Positions 24,446 through 35,939 of a stretch of 64,000 nt of DNA are shown in pieces (within the stretch, counting starts at the first letter, position 1; the number at the start of each line of letters is the position of its first letter). Source of the stretch: Pegea sp. RAD2-039 (Eukaryota > Chordata > Thaliacea > Salpida > Salpidae); contig JAQGEQ010000314.1 in NCBI GenBank assembly GCA_034620365.1, positions 186,001 through 250,000 on the forward strand, read 5' to 3'. Under the pieces are notes generated by a model, which saw nothing but the letters and a program-made list of their open reading frames with translations, searched no databases and was not told the origin of the DNA. The translations under genes and the position numbers were made by a program.

Positions 24446-26075
24446 TTTGAAATTCTAAGTTTATACCTAAAATTGAAGAATAAATCAAAAATTTAGAATT
24501 AAAATATTTTCTATATAAAAAGTGAAATCAGTTACATTTAGAAAATAAAAGTTATAATTTAGAAAAAAACATGATTTTATTAAAGATAAAAGTTAGATAT
24601 AAATAGATATGATATATATTCATAAACTATATAAATTTTACTTAATTTGAAATACTTATATAATTAGAAAATTAAAAATCTAAAAGTTTAATTTGACTAA
24701 TTTTGTTGAAAAATAATATAACATAATATATATATATAACAACTTTTTATTTATTTTGTAATTGTTTTATTGACTATTATACTTATGCCTTTGATATTTT
24801 ACATTAATTTTGTTAAAATTTAAAAAACTTGTTTGTTATTTTTCTGCAGATATATTTTACTTTATTAGCTATAAATAATCTAAACCATTGCGTTAAATAA
24901 ATTTGTTGTTCATTTATTTAATAAAAATGAAAACAGTTCTAATAACAGTTTTAAAAAATATAAAGCTTATAATTTATAGGTAAAAAACATAACAGTAAAG
25001 TAAAAAATCAAAAACTACAAAAGTAAATAAATACTAGAAAGATGATTTTTAAAACGAACAATATTATTTGAAGTAATATTATTTTGATTTTACTTTGGTA
25101 TAGGGTTTGAGTTGTAAGTAAAATTTTTGTTAAAATTGGGCTACAGCTAAAATGGAATTAGATAAATAATATATAAACTGTCTTTTACACAGTTTTGTCA
25201 GACAAATCTCAAAAAATAATTGCATAACAGTCAAAGAAAGTCAGAGAAAATAAAAAAATCTTTAAAAGCTTAATCTACAAATCAACAAAACATAAAATAA
25301 TTCAATTCAACAAGAATAAAAGCGTTAATTACAGTATCCAGCAACATCCTGGTAACTTTTTAATTTATGAATTAATTATTTGGCCTTATAGTGAAGAATA
25401 TATTTAGATTAAAATATTTTTTCTTAAAATTATCTTAAGCCCTTTTAAAGTCAGCCGAAAATATTATTTTCTTTAAAGATTTATCAGAAAAGGTTAAACA
25501 ACCTTTACTGATATATTTCAATTGCTGCTTCTTAATAATAACTATTTACTTAGATTAAAATTTAATATTTATATTCATAAAGTTTTTACTTCTTTCATCT
25601 TTATAACTATTCTTCGGTTGCTTATTTCAGAAGTTTTATAAAGAAACCCTTGGCACACTTTGTTTATATTATATCATATAAATATCTTAAAGCTTGTAAA
25701 ATTTTTAAATCTAAATTATTAATTTTGGTTTGAGATATAAAATTCGAGGTGTTTAAAAATCATTTATAGTTAAAAATATCCAATATTTCAAGCTTCATCA
25801 ACTGCTTTATAGTATGCATTTATAAGTAACAAGCTAATCAATAAGTATTACATGTTTTTATCGATGAAAAAATCGTAATAATTTTTTGCATTACTTTAAT
25901 TTTTTTCATAAATTTTGTTTATATATACTCTAATCGAAAAAGGAAAAGTTTAAGTATAATCTATAACCTATCTGCTTACTTACGCCACCAAGTGGTCAGT
26001 ACTAGCTAAATAAGTGTTTATAAAAGTATATCTTACTATCTGATACTGCTAATGTAATTTCTTACTATTTCTGTG
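24446..26075. other. divergent intergenic spacer
   Basis: Between the heads of AP1S (-) and TRAPPC4 (+). AT-rich throughout; no exon, RNA gene or array seen. Confidence 0.5.
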
Positions 26076-27530
26076 ATGACAATTTATTCAGTTTATGTTG
26101 TTAATAAAGCTGGTGGCTTAATATATCAGTATGATCATTCAAAGCCTTTACAAGAAAATGAAAAAACTTTCAGGTGAACAATTTATATAAATTACTGATT
26201 TAAGCGTTTGTAGTTAACGTTAATAATTCCAAATATTTTAGAAGCAATTACTATTAAATAAGTTTTAGATTTATTTTAATTTTGTGTTTGTATTTACTTT
26301 GTTTTTCTTTAAACGTAAATATATAGCATTTTTTTATAAAAAATTGCATAATCAAATGTTTTTTACTTATTTTATAATATTATAAATTTTATGATTAGAA
26401 TTAATCTTGTAAAAAACTCAAATAAAGTTAAATCAAATTAACTTTTTTAATTATTTATTTGATTATATTTTTAAACATTGGGTTATTTATATTTATTTTA
26501 TGTTATTAGCTATCATGATTGTTAATTAGCTTATATGTTTTATGTTTTTTTATTTAAAATTTTGATTTATAATTTATTTATGTAATAACTTTTTATGCAT
26601 TTGTGAATTTATAAATATGTTTTTATATAAATCATAATTTATATAATAATTACTTGAAAACCAACTGCTAACAAAATAAAAATCATTAAATTATAGTTTT
26701 CTTACTTTATATTAAATTAACTTCTTTTCAATTCTTATAATTCAATTTTTAGCAATATAAATTACAAAATAATATATTTTTAATTTGAGTTTTAATTATT
26801 AATATTTCAAGAATCCAAATTTTTTTTATTTAAAAATATTTATATGTTTTATAGTTATCCATTAGACTTGAAGTTAGAACTAAAGTCTGATTATGTATCT
26901 GTATCATTTGGTCAAAGAGATGGCATCAAACAGGGCCACGTTGTAATGTCTATAAACGGCAAACAAGCTCAGGGTAGAAAACTAATAGATGGATCAGATA
27001 TTTTTGAAGTAATTATTCTTTATTTACTTTAATTTTTTACCACCTGTTTAAATTATATTTTTTAAACTTTTTATTTTAGGTGATTAATAATGAGAATAAT
27101 TATCCAATCAATATAAAATTTGGGCGTCCTTCATTAACCTCAAATCAGAGGATTGTAATGGCTAGCATGTTCCATTCTTTATATGCCATCAGTGTCCAGC
27201 TTTCTCCTGAACATAAAAGTTCTGGTATACAAAAGCTAGAAGCAGAAACATTTCATTTACAATGTTATCAAACTCATACAGGAGTAAAATTTATTGTTAT
27301 AGCTGATCCAAAACAGGTTTATATGAATTAATGATTTCATTTTATTGTTACAAACTATTGTTTGTTTTTAGAATGGCTTGGAATCTCTCTTGCATAGATT
27401 TTATGCAATATATTCTGATTATGCTTTGAAAAATCCATTTTATTCATTAGAAATGCCAATAAGAGCAGAATTATTTGATCAGAATATCATTTCAACAATT
27501 GAACAACTTGAAAAGACTGGATCATTTTAG
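26076..27530 (+). CDS. TRAPPC4: TRAPP complex subunit 4 (Trs23/synbindin)
   Basis: Four exons (26076-26173, 26855-27008, 27080-27316, 27372-27530) give 215 aa, against 219 in human. The start [20 protein letters not shown] is the longin/sybindin strand typical of TRAPPC4. The middle part ([20 protein letters not shown]) is the PDZ-like insert of this subunit. The end includes [18 protein letters not shown] and [18 protein letters not shown], both strongly conserved. TRAPPC4 is a core subunit of the TRAPP complexes, exchange factors for Rab1/Ypt1 acting in ER-Golgi traffic. Intron 1 is 681 bp, the others about 55-70 nt. GPALPP1 starts 133 bp after its stop on the same strand. Confidence 0.96.
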
Positions 27531-27662
27531 AAACAATTATTTTCATCTTAATATTTCTTCTGTGTATTTTTTGTGTGTTTCATTTACAGATTTATATATC
27601 TAGCTACCATCTTTTTAAAACTTAATCTTTTCTTCCAGTTTTTATAGTTTTAAATTTAAAAA
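27531..27662 (+). promoter_or_regulatory. short intercistronic spacer with acceptor-like sites
   Basis: Only 132 bp separate the TRAPPC4 stop from the GPALPP1 ATG. A pyrimidine-rich TTTTCTTCCAG at about 27627-27639 and TTTTTATAG just after it resemble 3' splice sites upstream of an ATG, as expected if GPALPP1 mRNA were trans-spliced from a shared transcript. A short own promoter is equally possible. Confidence 0.35.
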
Positions 27663-28973
27663 ATGTCTGATAAAATTATTGGGCCAATGAGACCACCTGG
27701 GTTGTGTCCAGGACCTCATAAAGATGATGAAGATGAAGTTTATGGACCTGCATTGCCCCCTTGTTTTCAAAAACCGTCTAAGACACCTCCAAGACCCACT
27801 GAGTAATTGGATCATTTTATTTGATTATTTTTAACAAACTTAACTTATAGTGATGATGAGCCCTTGATTGGACCCTTGCCTCCGTCTTCCAAAGATCAGA
27901 TATCTTCTTCACAAGAGATTATCAACCAAATTGAGAAGAGATCAAAACAAATGAAAGATAAATTAAACGGATTAACCGCTCCAAAGAAGCTGGAAAGAGA
28001 AGAATGGATGTTAGAGCTGCCTTCAGCTACTCAAGTATGCTAGAAGTTGACATTAGATCTTTCAATTAATCAAACCATGACAGGCATTTGGTCTAGGACC
28101 GAGAAAATTTCGTAAAAATGCCAAAGAGTTAGGTGATCGAAGCGTGTGGACAGATACTCCTGGTGATAAGGAACGAAAAGCTAAGGTTTTTATTGTTTTA
28201 TTGTTTGATAAATGATTAAATGTTGATGAAAACAGCAAGCAGTTGAAAAACCAGCTCCTTTTAAACCTTACGAATCAAGAGATAAAGAAATGGAAGAAAA
28301 TATGAAAAAGTATAATCAAGTGAGCTGGTATTAAATCTCCAAAAACATTTTAAACATCTTTATCTTCACAGGAGTTTAAACAGGAATCTCTTCTTTCAAT
28401 TCATGAAAAAAAGCTGAAAAGAAAACACAAAGAAGAAAAGGAAGAAATAGATCCAACAATAAGAAGACCTTTTGATCGAGAAACGGATTTACAAGTGAGT
28501 AAATATATCCGCTAGATGTCAGTAGTGAGTTGTTGATAAAGTTTATCAAGTGAATTATATATTATTTAATCTACTAAAGTGCTAATAGTCGTTCAATTGT
28601 GCTATTTATAGCTTTACTTATATGTTTAGTAAATAAAAGAGGTTTGACTTTCACTTTTAACTTGATATTTAAAAATTTGGATTTGAAACACTTATTGAAA
28701 GCGTGTGATTAGTAATATTCTAATTATATCGTCATCTGTTGATGATGTAGATAAATTAAAAAGTTTTGAAATGACAAACGCTTGCTAATAAAAGCTGCTC
28801 TAATGTTTAATTTGTTTAATTTCAAAATATTGACTTTTTTTATTACAAAATTGTAAATATTTCATTTTCAGGTAAATCGTTTTGATAAAGCTGCTAAAAA
28901 ACGAATGGTAAAGCAATCAGCAGATCTTTCTTCTCGTTTTTCTCATGGAGAGCAATCTTCTAAATTCCTTTAA
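27663..28973 (+). CDS. GPALPP1: GPALPP motifs-containing protein 1
   Basis: Six exons (27663-27802, 27851-28034, 28084-28185, 28236-28319, 28372-28494, 28872-28973) give 244 aa. The name-giving motifs are visible: IIGPMRPPG, VYGPALPPC and LIGPLPPS. The conserved EREEWMLELPSATQAFGLGPRKF and DRSVWTDTPGDKE block follows, then the C-terminal RPFDRETDLQVNRFDKAAKK. This is the DUF3752 architecture of vertebrate GPALPP1 (KIAA1704/LSR7), a protein of uncertain, probably nuclear, function. It is acidic near the N-terminus and strongly basic after about residue 150. Introns 1-4 are 48-52 nt; the last is 377 nt. It lies between TRAPPC4 and a small gene on the same strand. Confidence 0.9.
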
Positions 28974-29148
28974 TCAAAGAATCCAGACGAAAATGAACTT
29001 TTTACATTTTTATATTTTGTTTGCTTTTAGAAATCAATAATTTGCTTTTTTTTGTTAGTCAATATTTGCTACGAATTCGCTAGAATCTAAAGACTCTAAT
29101 GTACGATTCATTGTTTACAGCTTTTAGTATAATTTTTAATTTGTTAAA

Positions 29149-29679
29149 ATGTCTCTTCTGAACGGTATTAAAGATGAAGACACAGATGCAGAATCAACTT
29201 TACAAAAAGGTACTTTCAGGAACATTTTTTTCTTCAAGTTTTATGCTTCGGTAATTTCCACTTAAAATTACTTTTAACAAATTTCTTCATCTAGTTGAGA
29301 GAATGTCGAATCAGTCCATCGAAACGTTAAAGAAGAAAGTGATTCAGAAAATGAAGAAAGAGATACAAAATCTGGTGAGTCTTTTCTCTCTGTACATCAT
29401 CATATTAAGTTGCTGATGAAGTTATTTTAAAAGAATAAAATTGAATCAATAAACGAACAAACTCAGCAAGATTTATTTGAAAAATTGAGTAGAGTACGAT
29501 CTCTATCTACTATCAATTACTTCACTTTGAATCATATACCAGGTTTACCTGGCTATGGAAATAAACTACATCCTTTTATACAAGTGAGTCTATTAAGTTT
29601 TTGTGGCTTAAAACAGGGTTTTAGAGGAAATGACGATATTTATATCAAATTATTCATCAAACACCCCCTTAGTTTTTAA
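29149..29679 (+). CDS. unrecognised 117-aa protein
   Basis: Four exons (29149-29209, 29295-29374, 29434-29583, 29617-29679) join in phase to 117 aa. I do not recognise the family. The N-terminal half is charged and helical (ESTLQKVERMSNQSIETLKK, KVIQKMKKEIQNL) and could form a coiled coil. The centre is more hydrophobic (INYFTLNHIPGLPGYGNKLH) and the tail ends IKLFIKHPLSF. The last intron is only 33 nt. No signal peptide is visible. The ATG lies 176 bp after the GPALPP1 stop on the same strand, with TTTACAG and TTTTAG just upstream, so it may be the third cistron of a polycistronic unit. Exon phases and codon structure support a real gene. Confidence 0.6.
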
Positions 29680-29779
29680 AGTATCACAAACTTGTAAAAA
29701 AAATCGTTTGAAATTATTAATATTTTGTATTAATGATACAAATGAGACATGCTATTACACAATACACGGTTTTTAGCTT

Positions 29780-31511
29780 TTAATTCCGTTTTTTAAGCAG
29801 TTTTGAAAAAGTAATTCCAAACAGAAATTGTAAGGACATCACTGTCAGTAAATGCCAAGTAAATATTATCGCCAGGAACATTATATTTTTCATTTCAGTT
29901 TCTTCCCAAGGCTTTCCATTTAAAGGATATAAGATTGTTGCTATCTATATTGAAAAAAAATTAGTTTTTTTCTCACTTGTAATCAAAACTGACCTGACAG
30001 AACCAAGTTCCTTGCAGTATTATAGAACCAGATAGAAGATTATGAAACAAGAAAGCAATAGAGGGATTTTTTTTATCTTTATTCTGTCTGAGTTCATTTC
30101 GAATATTTTGTAATTCCATCACAACAACTGAAGCTTCATTTACAGAAGACTTTGAATTCAAATCTTCAGTATTTTCAATATTTTCGTTTGAGTTGTAATT
30201 AGTCAGCGGCATATACTCCATTTCAGTGTTTCCAAACTCTTTTTTTGAATCTGTCATTTAAAGAAGTATATAGGTGAACACTTCTTGCAAAAGTTAGTAA
30301 ATTATTCATAAGTTGAGAACTTGATTTCCTTTTTTATAAATTATTAAAAATTCAATTTGGAACTTTTCCATATTATCAGTTTTAAAGTTCTTTACCTTTG
30401 ATATTCAACAGAAAGTTGTAATTATTGATTAATATTTTATTACTTTTTTAGTGTTTCAAGACTGATTTTTATAAAAAAGAATTATATTTCTAAAAAAAAA
30501 GCATAAAAATATAATAAAAGAAGTTTTTTTTAAAACTCCTAAAAAGCAAATTAATTATTTATGTTTTTTAACTTTCAAAGTTTTTTTTAAACAAACAAAC
30601 TTTTACTAACTAATACTTAGAGGTTGATCCACAAAAATAAGAATAAAAGAAGACATGGAGCCAATTGCAATTGCATAAACCAACATGATATGTATTCTCG
30701 ATTCAATTTCCTCTTTTCCATCTAAATGGTAATAGAATAAAAAGCCTTCGACCCACAACGACACTGCCATTGTCAAGTTCCTGGTTGCTGTCAAACCAAA
30801 ACTTGTTAAAAACTAAAAATAGAAAATAATTATAAAATTAAAACAACTGTTGGTTAATTAGAAACAATTTCTTGTACCTGTAGTTAATTTATTTTTCTGT
30901 AAACTTTGTATGATAGTTGTAATACCATAAAGCATGAAATAGGAATACATGGAGCAATGGGACCAGTTATTCATGTCCTGAAAGTCACCTTTTTTGTCCA
31001 AAACTTTAAATTTAGGACCATTATCAACATATTGTTCCAAGAAAATACCTAAATAATATTAATCAATATCTAATGTCAATTTAATTTCTCTCAAACTTAC
31101 CCAATAGCGGTAAAAACAGTAATAAAAGTCCTAAAACTGACTCTAAACTTAAACTTTTGTACCTTTTCTGGTTTATTTGTTGTTTGGCGTATCGTCTGGA
31201 AAATTCAAATGTCAACAAATTGCAACTTTTTCAATTTTTTTTACGAAATTTTTTGACTTTTTTTTTTCTATTTCTTATATAATCAAAGAATTTTAATTAA
31301 CAGAAAACAACTGATATCTTCTATAGCCAAAGGCAAATATGCTTCTGATATATACCTCCGAAATCTTAAATATTTAAGCCAAAATTGATGAAAAATTTGA
31401 AAATTTTTAAACTGAAAAAAAAACTTGCCTATAAATCGAAGTAATAAAAAGCCAGCATCCTAAAACAATAAAGTAAACACCCGGCAATACATGACCAGCA
31501 AAGCTACCCAT
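29780..31511 (-). CDS. TMEM45: TMEM45-family membrane protein (DUF716)
   Basis: Six exons (31511-31429, 31195-31101, 31048-30878, 30787-30617, 30250-29994, 29944-29780) give 313 aa. The start MGSFAGHVLPGVYFIVLGCW matches TMEM45A/B (MANFKGHALPG). Later landmarks are GIFLEQYVDNGP, NWSHCSMYSYF, WVEGFLFYYHLDGK, SIILQGTWFCQ and FTWHLL, with several hydrophobic segments. The protein is a multipass membrane protein of poorly known function. Exon 5 carries about 60 extra hydrophilic, Asn/Glu-rich residues (EYMPLTNYNSNENIENTEDL region) between two membrane parts, which explains the excess over the 275-aa human protein. Intron 1 appears to be a GC-AG intron (AG/GCAAGT). It is head to head with the YEATS gene, 134 bp apart. 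Confidence 0.88.
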
Positions 31512-31645
31512 CTCTTTTCTAAATAAAGTTTCTTTACAACATGCAGTGATATAAGACAGACATCAGCTAGCCACAGCAGCTCTCTACCGACATCAAGCGG
31601 TGGTCAAAAATATTTGACATTTTTCAAATTGTTTGATCTCAGAAA
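31512..31645. promoter_or_regulatory. bidirectional promoter region
   Basis: 134 bp lie between the divergent start codons of TMEM45 (-) and the YEATS gene (+). Both genes must use this interval or closely overlapping sequence for initiation. It is less AT-rich than the intergenic average (CTCTACCGACATCAAGCGG). A CAG lies four bases before the YEATS ATG and could be a 3' splice site. Confidence 0.5.
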
Positions 31646-32567
31646 ATGGAAAATGAAAAAGACGATCCTGTTTATATTCCACCTCCTAAGCAATTGAAAC
31701 TAAATCTTGCTGAGAAGAAGACACAATCTTCTGAAGATGAAGAAGAAGATGAACATCCACCAACATTCAATCTTATTAAATCTCAATTTAGTTAGTCTCT
31801 CTTTTTTTATCCAAATTTTTCCTTTCTAACAACTTTTTTAGTTCCTAAGAGCCGAGGAAGACCTAAAAGAGGATCTCTCCCAAGTCGGAAGCAGTACCAA
31901 GCAGATCTGACTGTTTCTACAAAACACAGGTTAGTGATGACGTCATCGATGCGGTGTCACGCTTCACTGAACATGTAGAGCGGAGAAAGTTGAAAAAATG
32001 ATAAGAATCGGAAATACATCTGAGAAGTTGACCGGAGACGGAGAGTCGACTCACAAATGGAGAGCTTTTGTGTCCGATAATGAAGATTCTGATCTTTCAA
32101 ACTTGATCCGATGTGTGAGTCAGGATCAACTTCTGGTGATCTTCTTCTTATTTTGTGTCTTTTAGGTTTGGTTTAAACTTCATAGTTCGTTTCATGAAAG
32201 ATTAAAGAAGAAGTACATCAAATGTGAAAAGCATCCTTTCGCGATTGAGTTAGATGGTTGGGGAGAGTTTGATATTGAGATCACTATTGAGTTCCATCAT
32301 CAACATCTCGCTAATCTCTTCCACGTCCACGGGATCTGCATCTTTGTCAGGTGATCTTCCACTAAAGATTCAACTGATTTCTAATTTAAAATGATTTTTA
32401 GAAATACTAAAGAAGCAATCGAAAGAGAAAGTGATGTGAGATTGACGATATATAATGATAGTGAGATAAAACAGTTTCCAAAGACACAAGAGCAAGAAGA
32501 AGATACTATCTCTGAAGATGAAACTAAAGATAATAAAGATCTCAAATTATTTGGAGAATCTAATTAG
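31646..32567 (+). CDS. YEATS-domain protein, YEATS2-like
   Basis: Five exons (31646-31790, 31842-31929, 31979-32114, 32166-32350, 32402-32567) give 239 aa. The YEATS domain spans about residues 85-180: RIGNTSEKL, then STHKWRAFVSD, VWFKLHSSF, HPFAIELDGWGEFDIEITIE. YEATS domains read acetyl- or crotonyl-lysine on histones through an aromatic cage. The His and Ser/Phe of LHxSF and the Trp of GWGEF are present. STHKW and GWGEF point to YEATS2 rather than AF9 or GAS41. An acidic N-terminus and an RGRPKRG AT-hook-like motif precede the domain. Human YEATS2 is far longer and has a histone fold; here the protein ends soon after the YEATS domain with an acidic tail. Confidence 0.85.
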
Positions 32568-32654
32568 TCTAAAAAAACTGCCTTTTTTTTACTCGAAATA
32601 AAAAAACTTTATCTGAAAATTGTTTTATTTTAGTTTTAAAAATATTGAGATCTC
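32568..32654. terminator. shared 3' region of convergent genes
   Basis: Only 87 bp separate the YEATS stop (+) and the NOL7-like stop (-). The plus strand has GAAATAAAAAA at about 32597, and the minus strand reads AATAAAA within the T-rich run at about 32621-32628. Each gene thus has a candidate poly(A) signal, and the two 3' ends probably overlap. Confidence 0.55.
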
Positions 32655-33651
32655 TTAAACTCCTTTCATTCTCTTAATTCTTCCATTGAAGAAGTGATCA
32701 TGTTTAAAGTTAGCAGCAGCTTCATTAAACGTCCCTTTCACCATCTGAGTTCGTTTTAAACTAACCGCTTTCTTTCCTTCTTCTAAACTAAATAGAAAAC
32801 ATTAGGAAATTATTTTATGGATTAAACATCTTACTTATTTTCTTCAAATCGTTTGATGGTGTTGCACTTTCCAATCTGTACTTTTCGACACAACTTTTTA
32901 TCTTTAATCGATTTTTCTGCATCTACCAACAAGCCAACTTCTAATAGTTTCCTTTTCTATAAAAACTCAAATTAGAAAATGTTGAAATTAAACAGTTTGT
33001 TACTTTTTTAGCTTTTTGCTTTATATTTCTTTCTTGGATATCAATTTTCTTTTGTTTTGCTTCAATTTTATCTCTGAAAATAAATTATATCTGTTAATAA
33101 TTATCATAAAAACTTAATTAAATTCTCATTTGGAAATAAGAAAATAATAATTTGAAAGACACAGAAAATTTTCTTATAATATTTGTTTCAACTTTGTTTT
33201 AAATGAAACTAAATTATTAAAAGTTGAAATATTTATTATATAAAATATAAATATCAACTACATAAAAACCAAATAAAGATGCATAATTAATATTTTAGCT
33301 CTAAAAGGTGACCAAATTAAAAAATATAAAATAATATCTTAAGATAAAACACTTTTCATAAACCAATATATTATTATATATTTATATTATTATTACAAAA
33401 AATATATATTTTATAATTAAAGCACTTTGTGCATGTTATAAAATTAAAAATACAAATATTAAGGTTTTTAATTGTTTTAAAAGTAACTAATGTATATCAA
33501 TGCTACAATAAAATTCATCTAAAATTTACTTGACAGCCTCAGTCTTTGCTAACATTATCTTGTCCATCACAGTTTTCTTACTGGATTTAAAAGAAATATC
33601 TTCAGGAGCTTCATCATCAGATGAAAGAGATATGTTCTCGCCACCAGACAT
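32655..33651 (-). CDS. NOL7-like nucleolar protein
   Basis: Four exons (33651-33530, 33073-33004, 32956-32835, 32787-32655) give 148 aa. The N-terminal SSDDEAPEDISFKSSKK resembles the DDEAPEExxF start of nucleolar protein 7. A Lys/Glu-rich helical middle follows. The end FNEAAANFKHDHFFNGRIKR resembles the C-terminal NUC129-type box shared by NOL7 relatives. The protein is small and basic (human NOL7 is 257 aa), so much of the linker is missing. NOL7 acts in small-subunit processome and rRNA transcription, by analogy. Intron 1 is 456 nt and very AT-rich. The call rests on two short motifs. Confidence 0.55.
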
Positions 33652-34580
33652 TTCAAAATTTTGATATAAATTAACTGTTACTACAATCACCAATACTACA
33701 AGCGAATGAACAGCAAACCAAAATCAATACTAATATGGATTTCTACAATTTTGGAATATAAAAGTTTTATTTAGTTTTTGGCAAACTGAAAAAAGAAATT
33801 TGTAGAATAGTACTACTGATAGATATTATTATAATAAGAAAAAATACTTTATAGAAAACTATTAATAATGAATTATATTGTGGAATAACTTTGTAAGTCA
33901 AACAAGGTACACAATAAACCATACGCAGAAGAAGAATAAAAAATAAGTAGTTGATGAACTACGATAGAAAGCGATAGAAGAGTATTAAGATGGAGATTTT
34001 GTTATTTTTTCTTTCTGGTAAGCTTGCTCAAAACTGAATTGACAAATTAGCGAAAAACACACACGGCCATAATTGTTATATAAATGTAATTATAAAGTTT
34101 CAATCTTCTGTGCGCTTTCTTCTACCTTAATGTGATTACACTCCAAAGATGTTGATGAAATTTTGATGATTCGTTTCTATACTGCGCTGTAAGTTGGGAA
34201 AATGGGAATACTTACCTTTATCTGTGTTTTATTAAGTCCTTGTAATTTCTTAGGTATACTTTGTTTCTGCAGCCAGATGAGAGCTCACCTTATAAAACAA
34301 TGTTGGCTATTCTTCATTCTAGAATATAAATCTTTATTTCATGATCTAGACTACAACAGTATCAGAGATGAAATTATATGGTGCCTTGGAAAGTTTTCAG
34401 GAGTCATAAATGGCGGTTATACGTGAACAAGATCAATTCAGATACAAAAGTGGTCAGCTTGTCATCTTTGTATTAAGTTTGAGATGTTTGTTTCGAGCTC
34501 CAAACTTTTTTCCGAAGCAGGTTCTGTTTGCCAACGCTGATCTATTGTCTACTTCCTACCCATATTAATATCAAATGATG
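33652..34580. other. intergenic spacer
   Basis: Upstream of the NOL7-like gene. The frame at 34202-34426 has no family match I can see. The second half may belong to the retrotransposon remnant that follows. Confidence 0.45.
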
Positions 34581-34588
34581 CTTAGAAA

Positions 34589-34882
34589 TTTCCGCCGGAT
34601 AAAACACCAAAGGATCTGTTGTATGAGGAACTATCAAAAGATAAACGCGACATCAGCTGCCCTTGTCTTCGCTTTAAAGATACTTGCAAGCGCGATATGA
34701 AATCGCTCAACATCAATATCAGCAACTGGGAAGATATCGCAGCGGATCGCTCCGAATGGCGCTCTCTACTCCGTAGACAAATGAAGAAGAAAAGACAAAC
34801 TAACTTTGAAGAAGAAGAAGAAGAAATTTTTAGAAGTTTTATTTTGCCTAGATACTTAAAATATAGCTTAGATGTGAGTTGA
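34589..34882 (+). mobile_element. LINE ORF2 3'-end fragment
   Basis: The reading frame from about 34589 contains LLYEELSKDKR, then CLRFKDTCKRDMKSLNI and WEDIAADRSEWRSLLRR. This is the tail found after the reverse transcriptase in many non-LTR retrotransposons of invertebrates (pattern GELxxGKRxxGRPxLRFKDxxKRDLK...W..LA.DR..WR). A stop lies just upstream in frame and no reverse transcriptase core is present, so this is a dead, 5'-truncated copy, or a captured exon. Minor oddity: the usual GGRP is ISCP. Confidence 0.8.
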
Positions 34883-35939
34883 TATTAAATTGATGTAAAT
34901 GTAACGCAGAGTATATTGATAAGAAAACTTTTATATAAAATATGAGCTGTATACATGTCTACAAAAATCGAATCTTTATTTTAGAATACTATTGTCATGT
35001 AATATCACTCTAATGATTTTATTAATAAAATAAATATTAAAGTTTTGATATACAGCTGTAAAGTCAGTATTGAAACTATAGTTTTGTTTCTTCAAAAGTG
35101 ACAAATACTGTCATTTGATTTTAATTAATTTCAAACTTCAATCAGATAAAAAATTATTCAAACAAAAACCAATTAAACAGCTTTAACATCGAACTATCAA
35201 CATATTCTATCGAATAATAACTGAGCTATTCGCCTTTTAAGCAACCTAAAACATTAAACGCAAGGCTTATTTACTAGATAAGTTTTCTTTGTTTACTTTT
35301 GATATTCTTTATAGGCTTTTTTGTTTGAATTTTTTTATATAATCTTTGTACTTAATGTGAGGTTTGAACCAACTTTCTTAATATTACAAACTTACACGAA
35401 CAAGTTTTGATTTTATTATCTCGTTGTGATACTATATGTTCTGTCTTACTACTAGAAACTTTTAACTGGTTCATTTTTCTATTTTGTAAACTTATTTAGA
35501 TTGACACTTCAAAGGTCTTTCTTTACTGAGCTAGAAATTAAAGTTCTAATTACATATACTATCTAATAATTTCCAAATATAATATCTAGCTTCTACTCAT
35601 ATTTTACTCTTGTGTTTGGAGGTTTTATCAAAGTTACTTGCAGAAAGTGAAGTAGCTATAAAATTACTAAATTTTAATAAAAATATGAATTATTTTGACA
35701 TGAAAAATTTAGTTTAAAAATTCACAAATTTTTTTCAGATATATTTTATTAAATAGAAATGCAAGATAACAATTTTATATATAACTTAAAATTTTATTAA
35801 AATAATTTTATCAAATACTTTTCAAAGATAAATAAAACTAAAAGTTGGTTTAGATATAGAAATTTGAAGAGGTTTACTGCTGCATCAGTGAACTTATCAA
35901 AAGTCCTACCTGTTAACAGAAATAAGAATTATTTTCAAA
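34883..35939. other. AT-rich spacer
   Basis: Between the LINE remnant and the 3' end of COG3. No exon or RNA gene recognised. Confidence 0.5.

Noticed and set aside
34202..34426. 74-aa plus-strand frame with hydrophobic start
   Set aside because: No domain, no splice continuity; lies next to the LINE remnant and is probably chance or element-derived.
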